Source: Bacteroidaceae bacterium (GTDB lineage: Bacteria; Bacteroidota; Bacteroidia; Bacteroidales; Bacteroidaceae). Taken from it: a stretch of DNA of 64,000 nucleotides. The stretch's first letter is position 1; the number at the start of each line of letters is the position of its first letter. Both the position numbers and the translations under genes were made by a program. The stretch lies in assembly GCA_017469685.1 (NCBI GenBank), contig JAFUFW010000015.1:1-64000 (forward strand). The letters run 5' to 3'. The notes below the pieces were generated by a model. That model searched no databases. It was not told the DNA's origin and saw only the letters and a program-made list of their open reading frames with translations. This document shows, piece by piece, positions 8,381 to 15,893 of this stretch.

Positions 8381-8899
8381 ATGGCAAAATATATAGTATG
8401 GGCCGAAACAGCCGTCGTCAACGAAGGGCCTGGCTCGACAGCCGCTGCAGAGACCGACAGCCCCAAATATGACATCCAAGCCGACAATTTCGTCGTGAAC
8501 GAATATATGCCTGACGCCTGCGCTGCAAGCGCCTCCGACAGCCTCTCAACCTCAGCCAACACTGACGCCCACGGAGCACCGTGCGCTACCGACATCCTGC
8601 CACCCGAGCTCCTGACAGACGACGCTCTGGCGGTGTGGCAAGGGCTCGTGGAGGCCCAATTCCTCACCTCCGACTGGCAGCCGGCACCCTCGACGACAAA
8701 GATGCAAAGCATGCTGATAGCCCTGGAACTGAGCACACGCTTCCTCGGTACCACCTCGTGGCAGCCCTTCGAGCGCCTGTGGCAGCAGAAGCATCTGGCT
8801 CAGAAGCACAGGAAGATGATTGATTCGGGACAGATGCCAAAACGAGGCCAGGAAATTTCCAAGATAGCTACCGGACACCGGGCAGCGCTGAAGAACTAA
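8381..8899 (+). CDS. Protein of unknown function with conserved-looking helical C-terminus (172 aa)
   Basis: Second gene of the pair beginning at 8039. The first ~70 residues are A/S/D-rich and probably disordered, with two similar stretches (VWAETAVVNEGP and ADNFVVNEYMP). Residues about 71-165 look structured and helical (LPPELLTDDALAVWQGLVEAQ, then TKMQSMLIALELSTRFL, then WQPFERLWQQKHLAQKHRK). This arrangement of tryptophan-containing helices recalls C-terminal domains of small Bacteroidales proteins of unknown function, but I cannot name one with certainty. There is no signal peptide or membrane segment. A strong hairpin terminator starts 18 nt after its stop, ending the unit. Confidence 0.72.
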   Translation: MAKYIVWAETAVVNEGPGSTAAAETDSPKYDIQADNFVVNEYMPDACAASASDSLSTSANTDAHGAPCATDILPPELLTDDALAVWQGLVEAQFLTSDWQPAPSTTKMQSMLIALELSTRFLGTTSWQPFERLWQQKHLAQKHRKMIDSGQMPKRGQEISKIATGHRAALKN

Positions 8900-8916
8900 A
8901 CCATTAACAATCAAAG

Positions 8917-8967
8917 CCCGAGGGGGTTATATACCGGTTATGATAGCCGATATATAACCCCCTCGGG
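8917..8967 (+). terminator. Strong 17-bp hairpin terminator
   Basis: Arms 8917-8933 (CCCGAGGGGGTTATATA) and 8951-8967 are perfect inverted copies with a 17-nt loop, followed by a T-rich run (ATTTATTTTTT). It separates the 8039-8899 unit from the 9047-9650 unit. The stem is longer than most intrinsic terminators. Confidence 0.8.
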
Positions 8968-9046
8968 ATTTATTTTTTGCCGACCTTTGCAGCGTGTCGA
9001 CACAACAAAAGGATTTATTAACTCAACCAAACACTGCAAAGCAACA

Positions 9047-9412
9047 ATGAAACTGAAAAAGAACCAGAACTACCTGCAGAGCCGCGCTTTCTACGCCGAC
9101 GTCTGCCGCCTGGCACGCCTGCGCGCACGCCGACATGCCATTGTCATTGACATCGCACGACTCGAGGAACACATCCGCCGGCAGATGGAGCCCGCTACAG
9201 AGATCGTAGACCTGAACTTCATGCGCTCTAACGCCGGTGCGCCCGAAAGCGAACGGCGGGAGATGTTCGTGGCACGTATCGACGTGCTGGGCAACCTCAT
9301 CGTGCATCCGCCATTCGTCAGCAAGCGCTTCCGCCCGTGGACCGACGAGGTACCTGCCGACGACGCGGGCACCAACGGCGCCGAGGACAATCGACAAGAA
9401 CACAAATGCTAA
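9047..9412 (+). CDS. Small protein of unknown function (121 aa)
   Basis: This 121-aa basic protein starts at ATG 9047; the frame is open from 8987, but the upstream part lies in the leader. A region rich in Arg and Ala (FYADVCRLARLRARRHAIVIDIARLEEHIRRQM, about 12-44 when read across) is predicted to be a long amphipathic helix or coiled coil. The middle contains RSNAGAPESERREMFVARIDVLG and the end is polar and acidic. There is no signal peptide. The high Arg content with helical register would suit a nucleic-acid or protein-interaction role, but that is inference. It lies 22 nt before the DUF4248 gene and probably forms a unit with it. Confidence 0.68.
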   Translation: MKLKKNQNYLQSRAFYADVCRLARLRARRHAIVIDIARLEEHIRRQMEPATEIVDLNFMRSNAGAPESERREMFVARIDVLGNLIVHPPFVSKRFRPWTDEVPADDAGTNGAEDNRQEHKC

Positions 9413-9434
9413 CCACTAACAGACAATCACCACT

Positions 9435-9650
9435 ATGATGATCAGAGCCTACCAGAAGGGTGAACTGGCCGCTATGTACTATCCCTGGTGCTCGCAGAGG
9501 CAGGCACTGCGCTGCTTCCGCAGGGACCTGGAACTGGCCACCGAACTCAACCAACGCCTGCAGCTGACAGGCTGGCGCCCATCACGCCGGGTTCTCACGC
9601 CCGTGCAGGTGCGCCTCATCTTTGAAGCCTTGGGCGAACCGCTCGACTGA
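9435..9650 (+). CDS. DUF4248 family protein (71 aa)
   Basis: This 71-aa protein matches the DUF4248 pattern as I know it: an opening IRAYQKGELAAMYYP, a middle helix with R-x-AL-x-x-F-x-R-D-L, and a closing LTPVQVRLIFEALGEP. DUF4248 proteins are short Bacteroidales proteins of unknown function, often near mobile or regulatory small genes. Two adjacent ATGs (9435 and 9438) could serve as start; MIRAYQKG is the usual family opening, so 9438 is equally likely. Length is typical. It is the last gene of the small-protein cluster; an array of palindromes follows 41 nt after its stop. Confidence 0.8.
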   Translation: MMIRAYQKGELAAMYYPWCSQRQALRCFRRDLELATELNQRLQLTGWRPSRRVLTPVQVRLIFEALGEPLD

Positions 9651-9690
9651 ACGGCCTCGCCTGAACAGCACGAAAAACTCATTGTGAAAA

Positions 9691-9785
9691 AACCCTTAAG
9701 GGTTCGGCGCATAACCCTTAAGGGTTTTGCCCAAAACCCTTGAGGGTTTTTGCTATAACCCTTGAGGGTTTCTGCGACAAGGGTT
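9691..9785. repeat. 22-bp-register array of the palindrome AACCCTTAAGGGTT (copy 1)
   Basis: Four 14-bp units begin at 9691, 9713, 9735 and 9757, exactly 22 bp apart. The first two are perfect palindromes AACCCTTAAGGGTT; the next two read AACCCTTGAGGGTT. Spacers are 8 nt (CGGCGCAT, TTGCCCAA, TTTGCTAT, TCTGCGAC). At the next register position (9779) only the right half AAGGGTT remains. It lies between the DUF4248 gene and polA. Near-identical arrays occur at 29431 and, degenerate, at 54110. Function unknown. Confidence 0.9.
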
Positions 9786-9884
9786 GAATAGATATTTTCA
9801 CCCGCCCAGCGGCTTTCAGCCTCCACCCCTGAAAAAAAAGCGCAAAAACTTTGAACTTTAAAATCTAATCTCTAATCTTTTCCC

Positions 9885-9892
9885 TATCTTTG
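9885..9892 (+). promoter_or_regulatory. -7 box upstream of polA
   Basis: TATCTTTG at 9885-9892 (followed by C) matches the Bacteroidetes -7 consensus, 60 nt ahead of the polA start. A -33 element is not obvious. Confidence 0.55.
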
Positions 9893-9951
9893 CAGCCGGG
9901 AACTTTCCATTTCCCGACATCCATCATTCAATATTCATTATTCATTTTTCC

Positions 9952-12813
9952 ATGAAGCTTTTCCTGCTCGACGCCTACGCCCTCATCTACCGTGCCTACT
10001 ACGGCTTCATCAAGAACCCGCGCATCAATAGCCGCGGCGAGAATGTCTCGGCCGTGTTCGGCTTCCTCAACTCGCTCGAGGAGGTGCTCGCCAAGGAGCA
10101 GCCTACGCACATAGGCGTGGCTTTCGACCCCCACGGAGGCACCTTCCGCCACGAAGCATACCCCCCCTACAAGGCGCAGCGCGAGGAAACGCCCGAGGCC
10201 ATACGCTTCGGCACGCCGATCATCAAGGAGATTCTCGGGGCCTACAACATACCCGTGATCGAAGTGGCCGGCTTCGAGGCCGACGATGTCATCGGCACGC
10301 TCGCACGCCAGGCCGACGAGCAGGGCATCACCACATATATGATGACGCCCGACAAGGACTACGGGCAGCTGGTTACGCCCCGCGTGAGCATCTTCAAGCC
10401 TCGCAACTCCGGGCCGGGCTTCGAGACCTTAGGGCCTGCCGAGGTGTGCGCCAAATGGGGCATCAAAGAGCCGAAACAGGTAATTGACATCCTCGGACTC
10501 ATGGGCGACGCATCAGACAACATACCAGGTTGCCCCAAGGTGGGCGAGAAAACGGCTGCGCAACTGATCCAGCAGTTCGGGTCGGTGGAGAACCTGCTGA
10601 CCGCTACCGGCGAGCTCAAGGGCAAGCTGCGCGAGCGCGTGGAAGAGAATGTGGAGCAGATACGCATGTCGAAGTGGCTCGCCACGATAGTCACTGACGT
10701 GCCAGTAGCCCTCGACATGGAGGCGCTCCGATATACCGAGCCCGACCACGAACGCCTCACGGAGCTCCTCCTGCGCTATGAGCTGCGGGCGCTGTTGCAA
10801 CGCAAGTTCGGGGATACGCCCTCACAGTCAGCCCGAGGAAGAGGGTACATGTCCTCTGGAATACAGGCGGAAACGCCCGCATCCACCCGTGGAGCACGGG
10901 AGGAGGCCGGAACCCAGCTCGACCTCTTCAGCCAGCCGGCTGAAGAACCCTTGCCCGCATCGGCCGCGCCACAGGCAGAAGAGACTCCTACATCGCTCGC
11001 AGTATATTCGCCCGAGACGGCTTCTTACTGCCTCGTAGACACGCCCGAGGAGCAGGAGGCACTGGCCAGAAAGCTCGCAGAGGCCGAAGTAGTAAGCATC
11101 GACACCGAGACGACGTCGACCAACGCTATCGACGCTGAGCTCGTAGGCCTCAGCTTCGCCGTACGCGAAGCCGAGGGCTACTACGTGCCAGTGCCCGCTG
11201 ACCGCGCCGAAGCGCAGGCCACGGCGGAGCGCTTCCGCTGCGTCTACGAGAACCCGGCCTCGCTAAAGGTGGGGCAGAACCTGAAGTACGACATCAACGT
11301 GCTGGCGAACTACGGCATAGAGGTGAGCGGACCGCTGTTCGACACCATGGTGGCTCACTACGTGCTCCAGCCCGAGATGCACCATGGCATGGACTATCTG
11401 GCCGAAGCCTACCTGCACTACCGCACCATACACATCGACGAGCTCATAGGCAAGAAAGAGCGCGGCAAGCAGCAACTCTCGATGCGCGACGTGGCCCCCG
11501 GGCGCGTATGCCCCTACGCCGCCGAGGATGCCGACATAACGCTGCGCCTCTACAAGACCTTCCTGCCTATGCTCCACGACGAAGGAGCCTACGAACTGTT
11601 TGCCGAGACCGAGATGCCCCTCGTGCCGGTGCTGGCCGAGATGGAGCGCACGGGCGTACGCATCGACACCGACGCACTGAAAGCCGTGGGCGTAGGCTTC
11701 GACGAGCAGCTCAGGCAGATAGAGCGCGAGGTGTGGGAACTGGCAGGCGAGGAGTTCAACATTCAGTCGCCCCGGCAGGTAGGCGTCATTCTCTTCGAAC
11801 GCATGCACCTCGACCCTCGGGCTAAGAAGACCAAGTCGGGGCAGTACACCACCTCCGAGGAAGCGCTCGAACGCATACGCCACAAGAGTCCCATCGTAGA
11901 GAAAATCCTCGAATACCGCCGCATGCGCAAACTCTCGGGCACTTACATCGACGCCCTGCCGAAACTGATAAATCCGCGCACAGGACATATCCACACCTCA
12001 TTCAACCAGACCATCACGGCCACAGGACGGCTCTCAAGCTCGGAACCGAACCTCCAGAACATCCCAGTACGCTCTGATGCAGGGCGCGAGATCCGCAAAG
12101 CGTTCCGCCCAGAGCCCGGCCAGCTGTTCTTCTCGGCCGACTATTCACAGGTGGAACTACGCATCATGGCCCACCTGAGCCAGGACGAAAGCCTCATCGA
12201 CGACTTCCGCCAAGGCCACGACATACACACGGCCACGGCCGCAAAGATATTCCACAAGGCGCCCGAGGACGTGACGCGCGACGAGCGCAGCCGCGCAAAG
12301 ACGGCCAACTTCGGCATCATCTACGGTATCACGGCCTTCGGCCTGACCGAACGGCTCGGCATCAGCCGCACGGAAGCCAAACAGCTCATCGACACTTATT
12401 TTATCATGTACCCACGCGTACACGCATATATGCAGGAAAGCATAGAACGTGCTCGCGAGCAGGGCTTCACAACTACGCTCCTCGGGCGCCGGTGCTACCT
12501 GCGCGACATCAATTCGCACAACGCCACCGTGCGGGGCCTGGCAGAGCGCATAGCCATCAACGCTCCCATTCAAGGCTCGGCGGCCGACATCATCAAGCGG
12601 GCAATGGTGGCCATAAGCCGCCGCTTCAGCCAAGAAGGCATACGCTCGAAGATGATCCTGCAGGTGCACGACGAGCTCAACTTCTCCGTCCTGCCCGAAG
12701 AGCGCGAGCGCGTAGAGCAAATCGTAATCTCCGAGATGCAAGGCGCAGCCTCACTCAGCGTACCCCTCATAGCCGACTCTGGCTGGGGCGACAACTGGCT
12801 CGAAGCACACTGA
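9952..12813 (+). CDS. polA: DNA polymerase I
   Basis: This 953-aa DNA repair and Okazaki-fragment polymerase has all three expected parts. The 5' nuclease occupies about 1-290 (LLDAYALIYRAYYG, FEADDVIGTLA, DASDNIPG). The 3'-5' exonuclease retains its metal ligands (Asp384 and Glu386 in SIDTETTS), so proofreading is probably active. The polymerase domain has motif A with Asp730 (DYSQVELR), motif B (RSRAKTANFGIIYG) and motif C (His906-Asp907 in QVHDE). Length is typical for Bacteroidetes. A palindromic DNA element is read in frame in the linker after the 5' nuclease (near 300-325), encoding SGIQAET, close to a peptide in the sensor kinase linker. It is preceded by a -7 promoter box and followed by a 205-nt gap to ddh. 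Confidence 0.98.
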   Translation: MKLFLLDAYALIYRAYYGFIKNPRINSRGENVSAVFGFLNSLEEVLAKEQPTHIGVAFDPHGGTFRHEAYPPYKAQREETPEAIRFGTPIIKEILGAYNIPVIEVAGFEADDVIGTLARQADEQGITTYMMTPDKDYGQLVTPRVSIFKPRNSGPGFETLGPAEVCAKWGIKEPKQVIDILGLMGDASDNIPGCPKVGEKTAAQLIQQFGSVENLLTATGELKGKLRERVEENVEQIRMSKWLATIVTDVPVALDMEALRYTEPDHERLTELLLRYELRALLQRKFGDTPSQSARGRGYMSSGIQAETPASTRGAREEAGTQLDLFSQPAEEPLPASAAPQAEETPTSLAVYSPETASYCLVDTPEEQEALARKLAEAEVVSIDTETTSTNAIDAELVGLSFAVREAEGYYVPVPADRAEAQATAERFRCVYENPASLKVGQNLKYDINVLANYGIEVSGPLFDTMVAHYVLQPEMHHGMDYLAEAYLHYRTIHIDELIGKKERGKQQLSMRDVAPGRVCPYAAEDADITLRLYKTFLPMLHDEGAYELFAETEMPLVPVLAEMERTGVRIDTDALKAVGVGFDEQLRQIEREVWELAGEEFNIQSPRQVGVILFERMHLDPRAKKTKSGQYTTSEEALERIRHKSPIVEKILEYRRMRKLSGTYIDALPKLINPRTGHIHTSFNQTITATGRLSSSEPNLQNIPVRSDAGREIRKAFRPEPGQLFFSADYSQVELRIMAHLSQDESLIDDFRQGHDIHTATAAKIFHKAPEDVTRDERSRAKTANFGIIYGITAFGLTERLGISRTEAKQLIDTYFIMYPRVHAYMQESIERAREQGFTTTLLGRRCYLRDINSHNATVRGLAERIAINAPIQGSAADIIKRAMVAISRRFSQEGIRSKMILQVHDELNFSVLPEERERVEQIVISEMQGAASLSVPLIADSGWGDNWLEAH
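10826..10910 (+). repeat. GC-rich element read in frame in the polA linker
   Basis: DNA coding for residues about 292-320 between the 5' nuclease and exonuclease domains resembles the element at 7404-7513: both read as SGIQ(A/S)ET in the same frame (polA 302-308), followed by a CCACC...GGAGG-type inverted pair (CCACCCGTGGAGCACGGGAGG). Boundaries are approximate. Confidence 0.5.
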
Positions 12814-12940
12814 CGGCCATCTGCCAAAGAAGCGCACGGCGGAATGATTGCTGAAGGCTGTGTCTGCAACAGCTGTCTGCACCTTTGGCGTACCATTTCG
12901 AAAGTTTTGCCGGCCTTTTCATAATAATTATCACAGTTTG

Positions 12941-12973
12941 TTTGGCTGGCCAAGCGTCTTTTCGTACCTTTGC
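12941..12973 (+). promoter_or_regulatory. Promoter of ddh
   Basis: TTTG at 12941-12944 and TACCTTTGC at 12965-12973, spaced 20 nt, form a full Bacteroidetes promoter; the ATG at 13019 follows after a 45-nt leader. Confidence 0.75.
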
Positions 12974-13018
12974 ACTCAATTAAAAACGATTTCATAAACC
13001 CATAAACACACAAGCACA

Positions 13019-13918
13019 ATGAAGAAGATTCGTGCAGCCGTAGTAGGCTACGGCAATATTGGCAAGTATGCCCTGGAGGCTCTCGTTGAGGCTCCCGACA
13101 TGGAAGTGGCCGGCATCGTTCGCCGCCGGGGCGCCGAGGACCTGCCCAAGGAGCTCGAGGGCTACAAGGTCGTGAAGGACATTCGCGAGCTCGAAGCTGT
13201 TGACGTGGCTATCCTGGCCACGCCCACGCGCAGCGTAGAGGCCTACGCCAAGGACATCCTGGCACTGGGCATCAACACCGTCGACTCGTTCGACATCCAC
13301 ACCCAGATTGTGGACCTGCGACGCTCGCTCGATGCTGCAGCCAAGGCGGGCGGTGCGGTGAGCATCATCAGCGCCGGCTGGGACCCGGGTTCGGACAGCG
13401 TGGTGCGCACCCTCATGGAAAGCCTCGCCCCGAAAGGCATCTCATACACCAACTTCGGCCCCGGACGTTCGATGGGACACAGCGTGGCCGTGCGCGCCAT
13501 TGAGGGTGTGCGCGACGCGCTCAGCGTGACAATACCCCTCGGCACGGGCATTCACCGCCGCATGGTGTACGTAGAGCTGGAGGAGGGCGCAGACTTCGAG
13601 ACGGTGAAGCAGGCCGTGCTCACCGACCCCTACTTCGTCAACGACGAGACACACGTCCAACAGGTGGCTTGCGTCAAGGACCTCAACGACGTGGGCCACG
13701 GCGTGAACCTCGTGCGTAAGGGCGTCAGCGGGCAGACCCACAACCAGCTCTTCGAGTTCAACATGAAGATCAACAACCCTGCCCTGACGGCTCAGGTGCT
13801 GGTGAACGTGGCTCGCGCCTCGATGCGCCAGCAGCCCGGCTGCTACACCATGATTGAAATCCCCGTCATAGACCTGCTGCCCGGCGACAAGGAGCAGTGG
13901 GTGGGGCATCTGGTATAG
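13019..13918 (+). CDS. ddh: meso-diaminopimelate D-dehydrogenase
   Basis: This 299-aa NADPH-dependent enzyme makes meso-diaminopimelate from tetrahydrodipicolinate in one step, feeding lysine and peptidoglycan synthesis in the cytoplasm. The N-terminal Rossmann fold opens with [17 protein letters not shown]. Family stretches seen are [35 protein letters not shown], the glycine-rich [17 protein letters not shown] and [18 protein letters not shown] near the C-terminus. Length is a little under the ~325 aa of the Corynebacterium enzyme and fits the Bacteroidales form. Its own promoter lies directly upstream; ribF follows after 64 nt that contain part of a palindromic repeat. Confidence 0.95.
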   Translation: MKKIRAAVVGYGNIGKYALEALVEAPDMEVAGIVRRRGAEDLPKELEGYKVVKDIRELEAVDVAILATPTRSVEAYAKDILALGINTVDSFDIHTQIVDLRRSLDAAAKAGGAVSIISAGWDPGSDSVVRTLMESLAPKGISYTNFGPGRSMGHSVAVRAIEGVRDALSVTIPLGTGIHRRMVYVELEEGADFETVKQAVLTDPYFVNDETHVQQVACVKDLNDVGHGVNLVRKGVSGQTHNQLFEFNMKINNPALTAQVLVNVARASMRQQPGCYTMIEIPVIDLLPGDKEQWVGHLV

Positions 13919-13927
13919 TACCCAATC

Positions 13928-14046
13928 CCCTGCCCTACCCGCCCGGGAGGGAGCGATTACCTGTCAAGACGAGTATTCAAGTATGAGTGAAAACAATCAG
14001 TCAAAAGTAACTGCTCCCTCCATAACAAGGAGGGCGGGAGGAGAGA
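13928..14046. repeat. Palindromic element spanning the ribF start
   Basis: Imperfect inverted arms at 13946-13960 (GGAGGGAGCGATTAC) and 14007-14021 (GTAACTGCTCCCTCC) enclose a 46-nt loop holding the ribF ATG at 13983. Flanks add GCCCTACC on the left and an AAGGAGGGCGGGAGGAGAG block on the right. The same landmarks (GCCCTACC, CGGGAGGGA, GGTATGAG or AGTATGAG, AAGTAACYGCTCC) occur in the same order at 34015-34147, so this is a dispersed element. Confidence 0.6.
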
Positions 14047-14960
14047 CCGTATGCTCTATAGGCTTCTTCGACGGCGTGCACCGCGGCCACAAATACCTCG
14101 TCAGGCAAGTGCTGGACGAGGCTCGTGAGCGCGGTGCACGCTCGCTTTTGGTTACCTTCGACCGCCACCCACGCTCGCTCTTTGCGCCTGCTACGGCACC
14201 ACAGCTGCTGACCTCTCACGCCGAAAAGATGGAGTTGCTGCGACAGACTGGCGTCGACGATGTCTGCGTGCTTGACTTCAACCACACTCTCGCAGCCCTC
14301 ACAGCTCGCGATTTTATGGTGGAGGTGCTGCAGCAGATGGGCGTCACGACCCTCGTCATTGGCTACGACCACCACTTCGGGCGCCCGCAGGGCGAGACCT
14401 TCGAGGACTATGCTGCCTACGGGCGCGAGCTGGGCATCGACGTGGTGCAGGCCCGCGAGCTCGAAGGAGGCCACGTCAGCAGCTCTGCCATACGCCGTGC
14501 ACTCAGTGAAGGCCGCGTGGAACTGGCAGCAGAACTGCTGGGAAGGCCTTACACGTGGGCGGGCCGCGTAGTCCACGGCTACGGCATAGGGCGCCGCCTG
14601 GGCTTCCCTACGGCCAACCTCGAAGCGGACGAGCCGCAGAAGATGTTGCCCGGCAGCGGGGCTTACGCCGTTCATGCCGAAGATTTGGGATCTAACGATA
14701 CTTCATCCGCCATCAGCCACCCGACAAGAAAGCCCGGCATGCTCAACATCGGCTGCCGCCCTACGCTCGGCAATGGCAGCGACGTAAGCGTCGAAGTACA
14801 CCTCTTTGACACACATGCCGACCTCTACGGCCACCGCCTACGCCTCACCTTTGCCGCACATCTGCGCAGCGAACAGCGCTTCACCGACGAACAGGCGCTG
14901 GCCAACCAGCTGGCACATGATGCCGAAGCAGCCCGCGAGATACTGTCGGCCCAGAAGTAA
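13983..14960 (+). CDS. ribF: Bifunctional riboflavin kinase / FAD synthetase
   Basis: This 325-aa enzyme phosphorylates riboflavin to FMN and adenylates FMN to FAD. The FAD synthetase half begins with the nucleotidyltransferase motif SIGFFDGVHRGHKYL (about 25-39) and has GYDHHFGRPQG and the SSSAIRRAL motif. The kinase half starts near 187 (GRPYTWAGRVVHGYGIGRRLGFPTANL) and continues with GMLNIGCRPT and EVHLFD. A polar stretch of about 14 residues (LGSNDTSSAISHPT) before the GMLNIG motif looks like an insertion. The first ~20 residues are encoded by a dispersed palindromic element and unlikely to be conserved; the start codon lies in its loop. No FMN riboswitch is visible upstream. Confidence 0.95.
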   Translation: MSENNQSKVTAPSITRRAGGETVCSIGFFDGVHRGHKYLVRQVLDEARERGARSLLVTFDRHPRSLFAPATAPQLLTSHAEKMELLRQTGVDDVCVLDFNHTLAALTARDFMVEVLQQMGVTTLVIGYDHHFGRPQGETFEDYAAYGRELGIDVVQARELEGGHVSSSAIRRALSEGRVELAAELLGRPYTWAGRVVHGYGIGRRLGFPTANLEADEPQKMLPGSGAYAVHAEDLGSNDTSSAISHPTRKPGMLNIGCRPTLGNGSDVSVEVHLFDTHADLYGHRLRLTFAAHLRSEQRFTDEQALANQLAHDAEAAREILSAQK

Positions 14961-15004
14961 ACAACCATACCACAAGCCATAAACTACGGCAGAGCCGCAC
15001 AATC

Positions 15005-15799
15005 ATGAGCAAACTCGCTTCGAAGCCATTCTGGCTCTTCATCATCATTTTCTTCGTCAGCCAACTCGCCGGAGTCATTGTGCCGATAGTGGCTAACATC
15101 AAACTGGCTGGCAATGCAGCTTCGCCAGTGTCGACGATGGCAGCGGCCCTGCTGGTAGCTAACGTGCTGGGCATAGTGCTCTTCTTGCTCTTCCGCCCGG
15201 CAAGCGTCACCTGGGACAGCACCATAGCAGGCCTACGCGGCCGCAACAGGAGGCGGTCGCTGCTCGCTGTGGCTACTGCCGTGCCCGTCGTGCTGCTGCT
15301 CAACATCACCCAGGAACTGCTGCCCGAGCTGCCCGACTTAGTGGGCAAGACCACCTTCGACGGCATCGCCAGAAACCCTCTGGGCTGCCTCACCATCAGC
15401 ATCGTAGGCCCCGTGTGCGAGGAACTGCTGTTCCGCGGCGGCATACAGACCGACCTCAGCAAGCGCTACAGCCACCAGGGATGGTTCGTGCCAATAGCCA
15501 TGACGGCCGCCTTCTTCGCCATCATCCACATGAACCCAGCCCAGCTGCCCGTAGCCTTCGCCATGGGCCTCCTGCTCGGCTTCGCCTATTGGTGGACAGA
15601 CTCGCTCGCAGCGCCCGTGTTCATCCACATCTTCAACAACAGCCTGGCCTGCATAGCCTATTTCCTTTCACCCGACGACGACAGCATCATCCGCCAGCTT
15701 GGCGGCCAGGCCGGCACTGCCATCACAGCCGCCGCGTGCGTGTTACTGCTTTTCCTGGCCTTCCTCGCCATGCGCAAAGAAGGCTTTGAAAAGGCTTAA
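15005..15799 (+). CDS. CPBP-family intramembrane metalloprotease
   Basis: This 264-aa multi-pass membrane protein belongs to the CPBP (CAAX protease and bacteriocin-processing, also called Abi) family. The signature is present in order: paired glutamates and arginine in VCEELLFRGGIQ (about 138-149), then FAIIHMNPAQLPVAFAMGLLLGF with the second motif's histidine, and the HIFNNSLA motif near the end. About eight hydrophobic segments are visible. Family members cleave prenylated or other membrane substrates, or protect against bacteriocins; the substrate here cannot be told from sequence. It follows ribF by 44 nt and may be on the same transcript. Confidence 0.9.
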   Translation: MSKLASKPFWLFIIIFFVSQLAGVIVPIVANIKLAGNAASPVSTMAAALLVANVLGIVLFLLFRPASVTWDSTIAGLRGRNRRRSLLAVATAVPVVLLLNITQELLPELPDLVGKTTFDGIARNPLGCLTISIVGPVCEELLFRGGIQTDLSKRYSHQGWFVPIAMTAAFFAIIHMNPAQLPVAFAMGLLLGFAYWWTDSLAAPVFIHIFNNSLACIAYFLSPDDDSIIRQLGGQAGTAITAAACVLLLFLAFLAMRKEGFEKA

Positions 15800-15856
15800 A
15801 AGAGGTGAAAAAACATTTTTTCTATATAATTAATGTATTCTTCGGCAAATTTTGTG

Positions 15857-15864
15857 TAGTTTTG
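15857..15864 (+). promoter_or_regulatory. -7 box upstream of topA
   Basis: TAGTTTTG at 15857-15864 followed by C fits the Bacteroidetes -7 element, 30 nt ahead of the topA ATG, in an AT-rich gap. The -33 element is weak. Confidence 0.5.
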
Positions 15865-15893
15865 CGCCCACATTTCGACAAAACACATAGATT

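Noticed and set aside
9691..9785. CRISPR-like array
   Set aside because: Units are 14-bp palindromes with only 8-nt spacers and no cas genes nearby; unit and spacer sizes are far below CRISPR.
13919..13982. FMN riboswitch upstream of ribF
   Set aside because: The gap is only 64 nt and holds a palindromic repeat; no conserved FMN-aptamer boxes seen.
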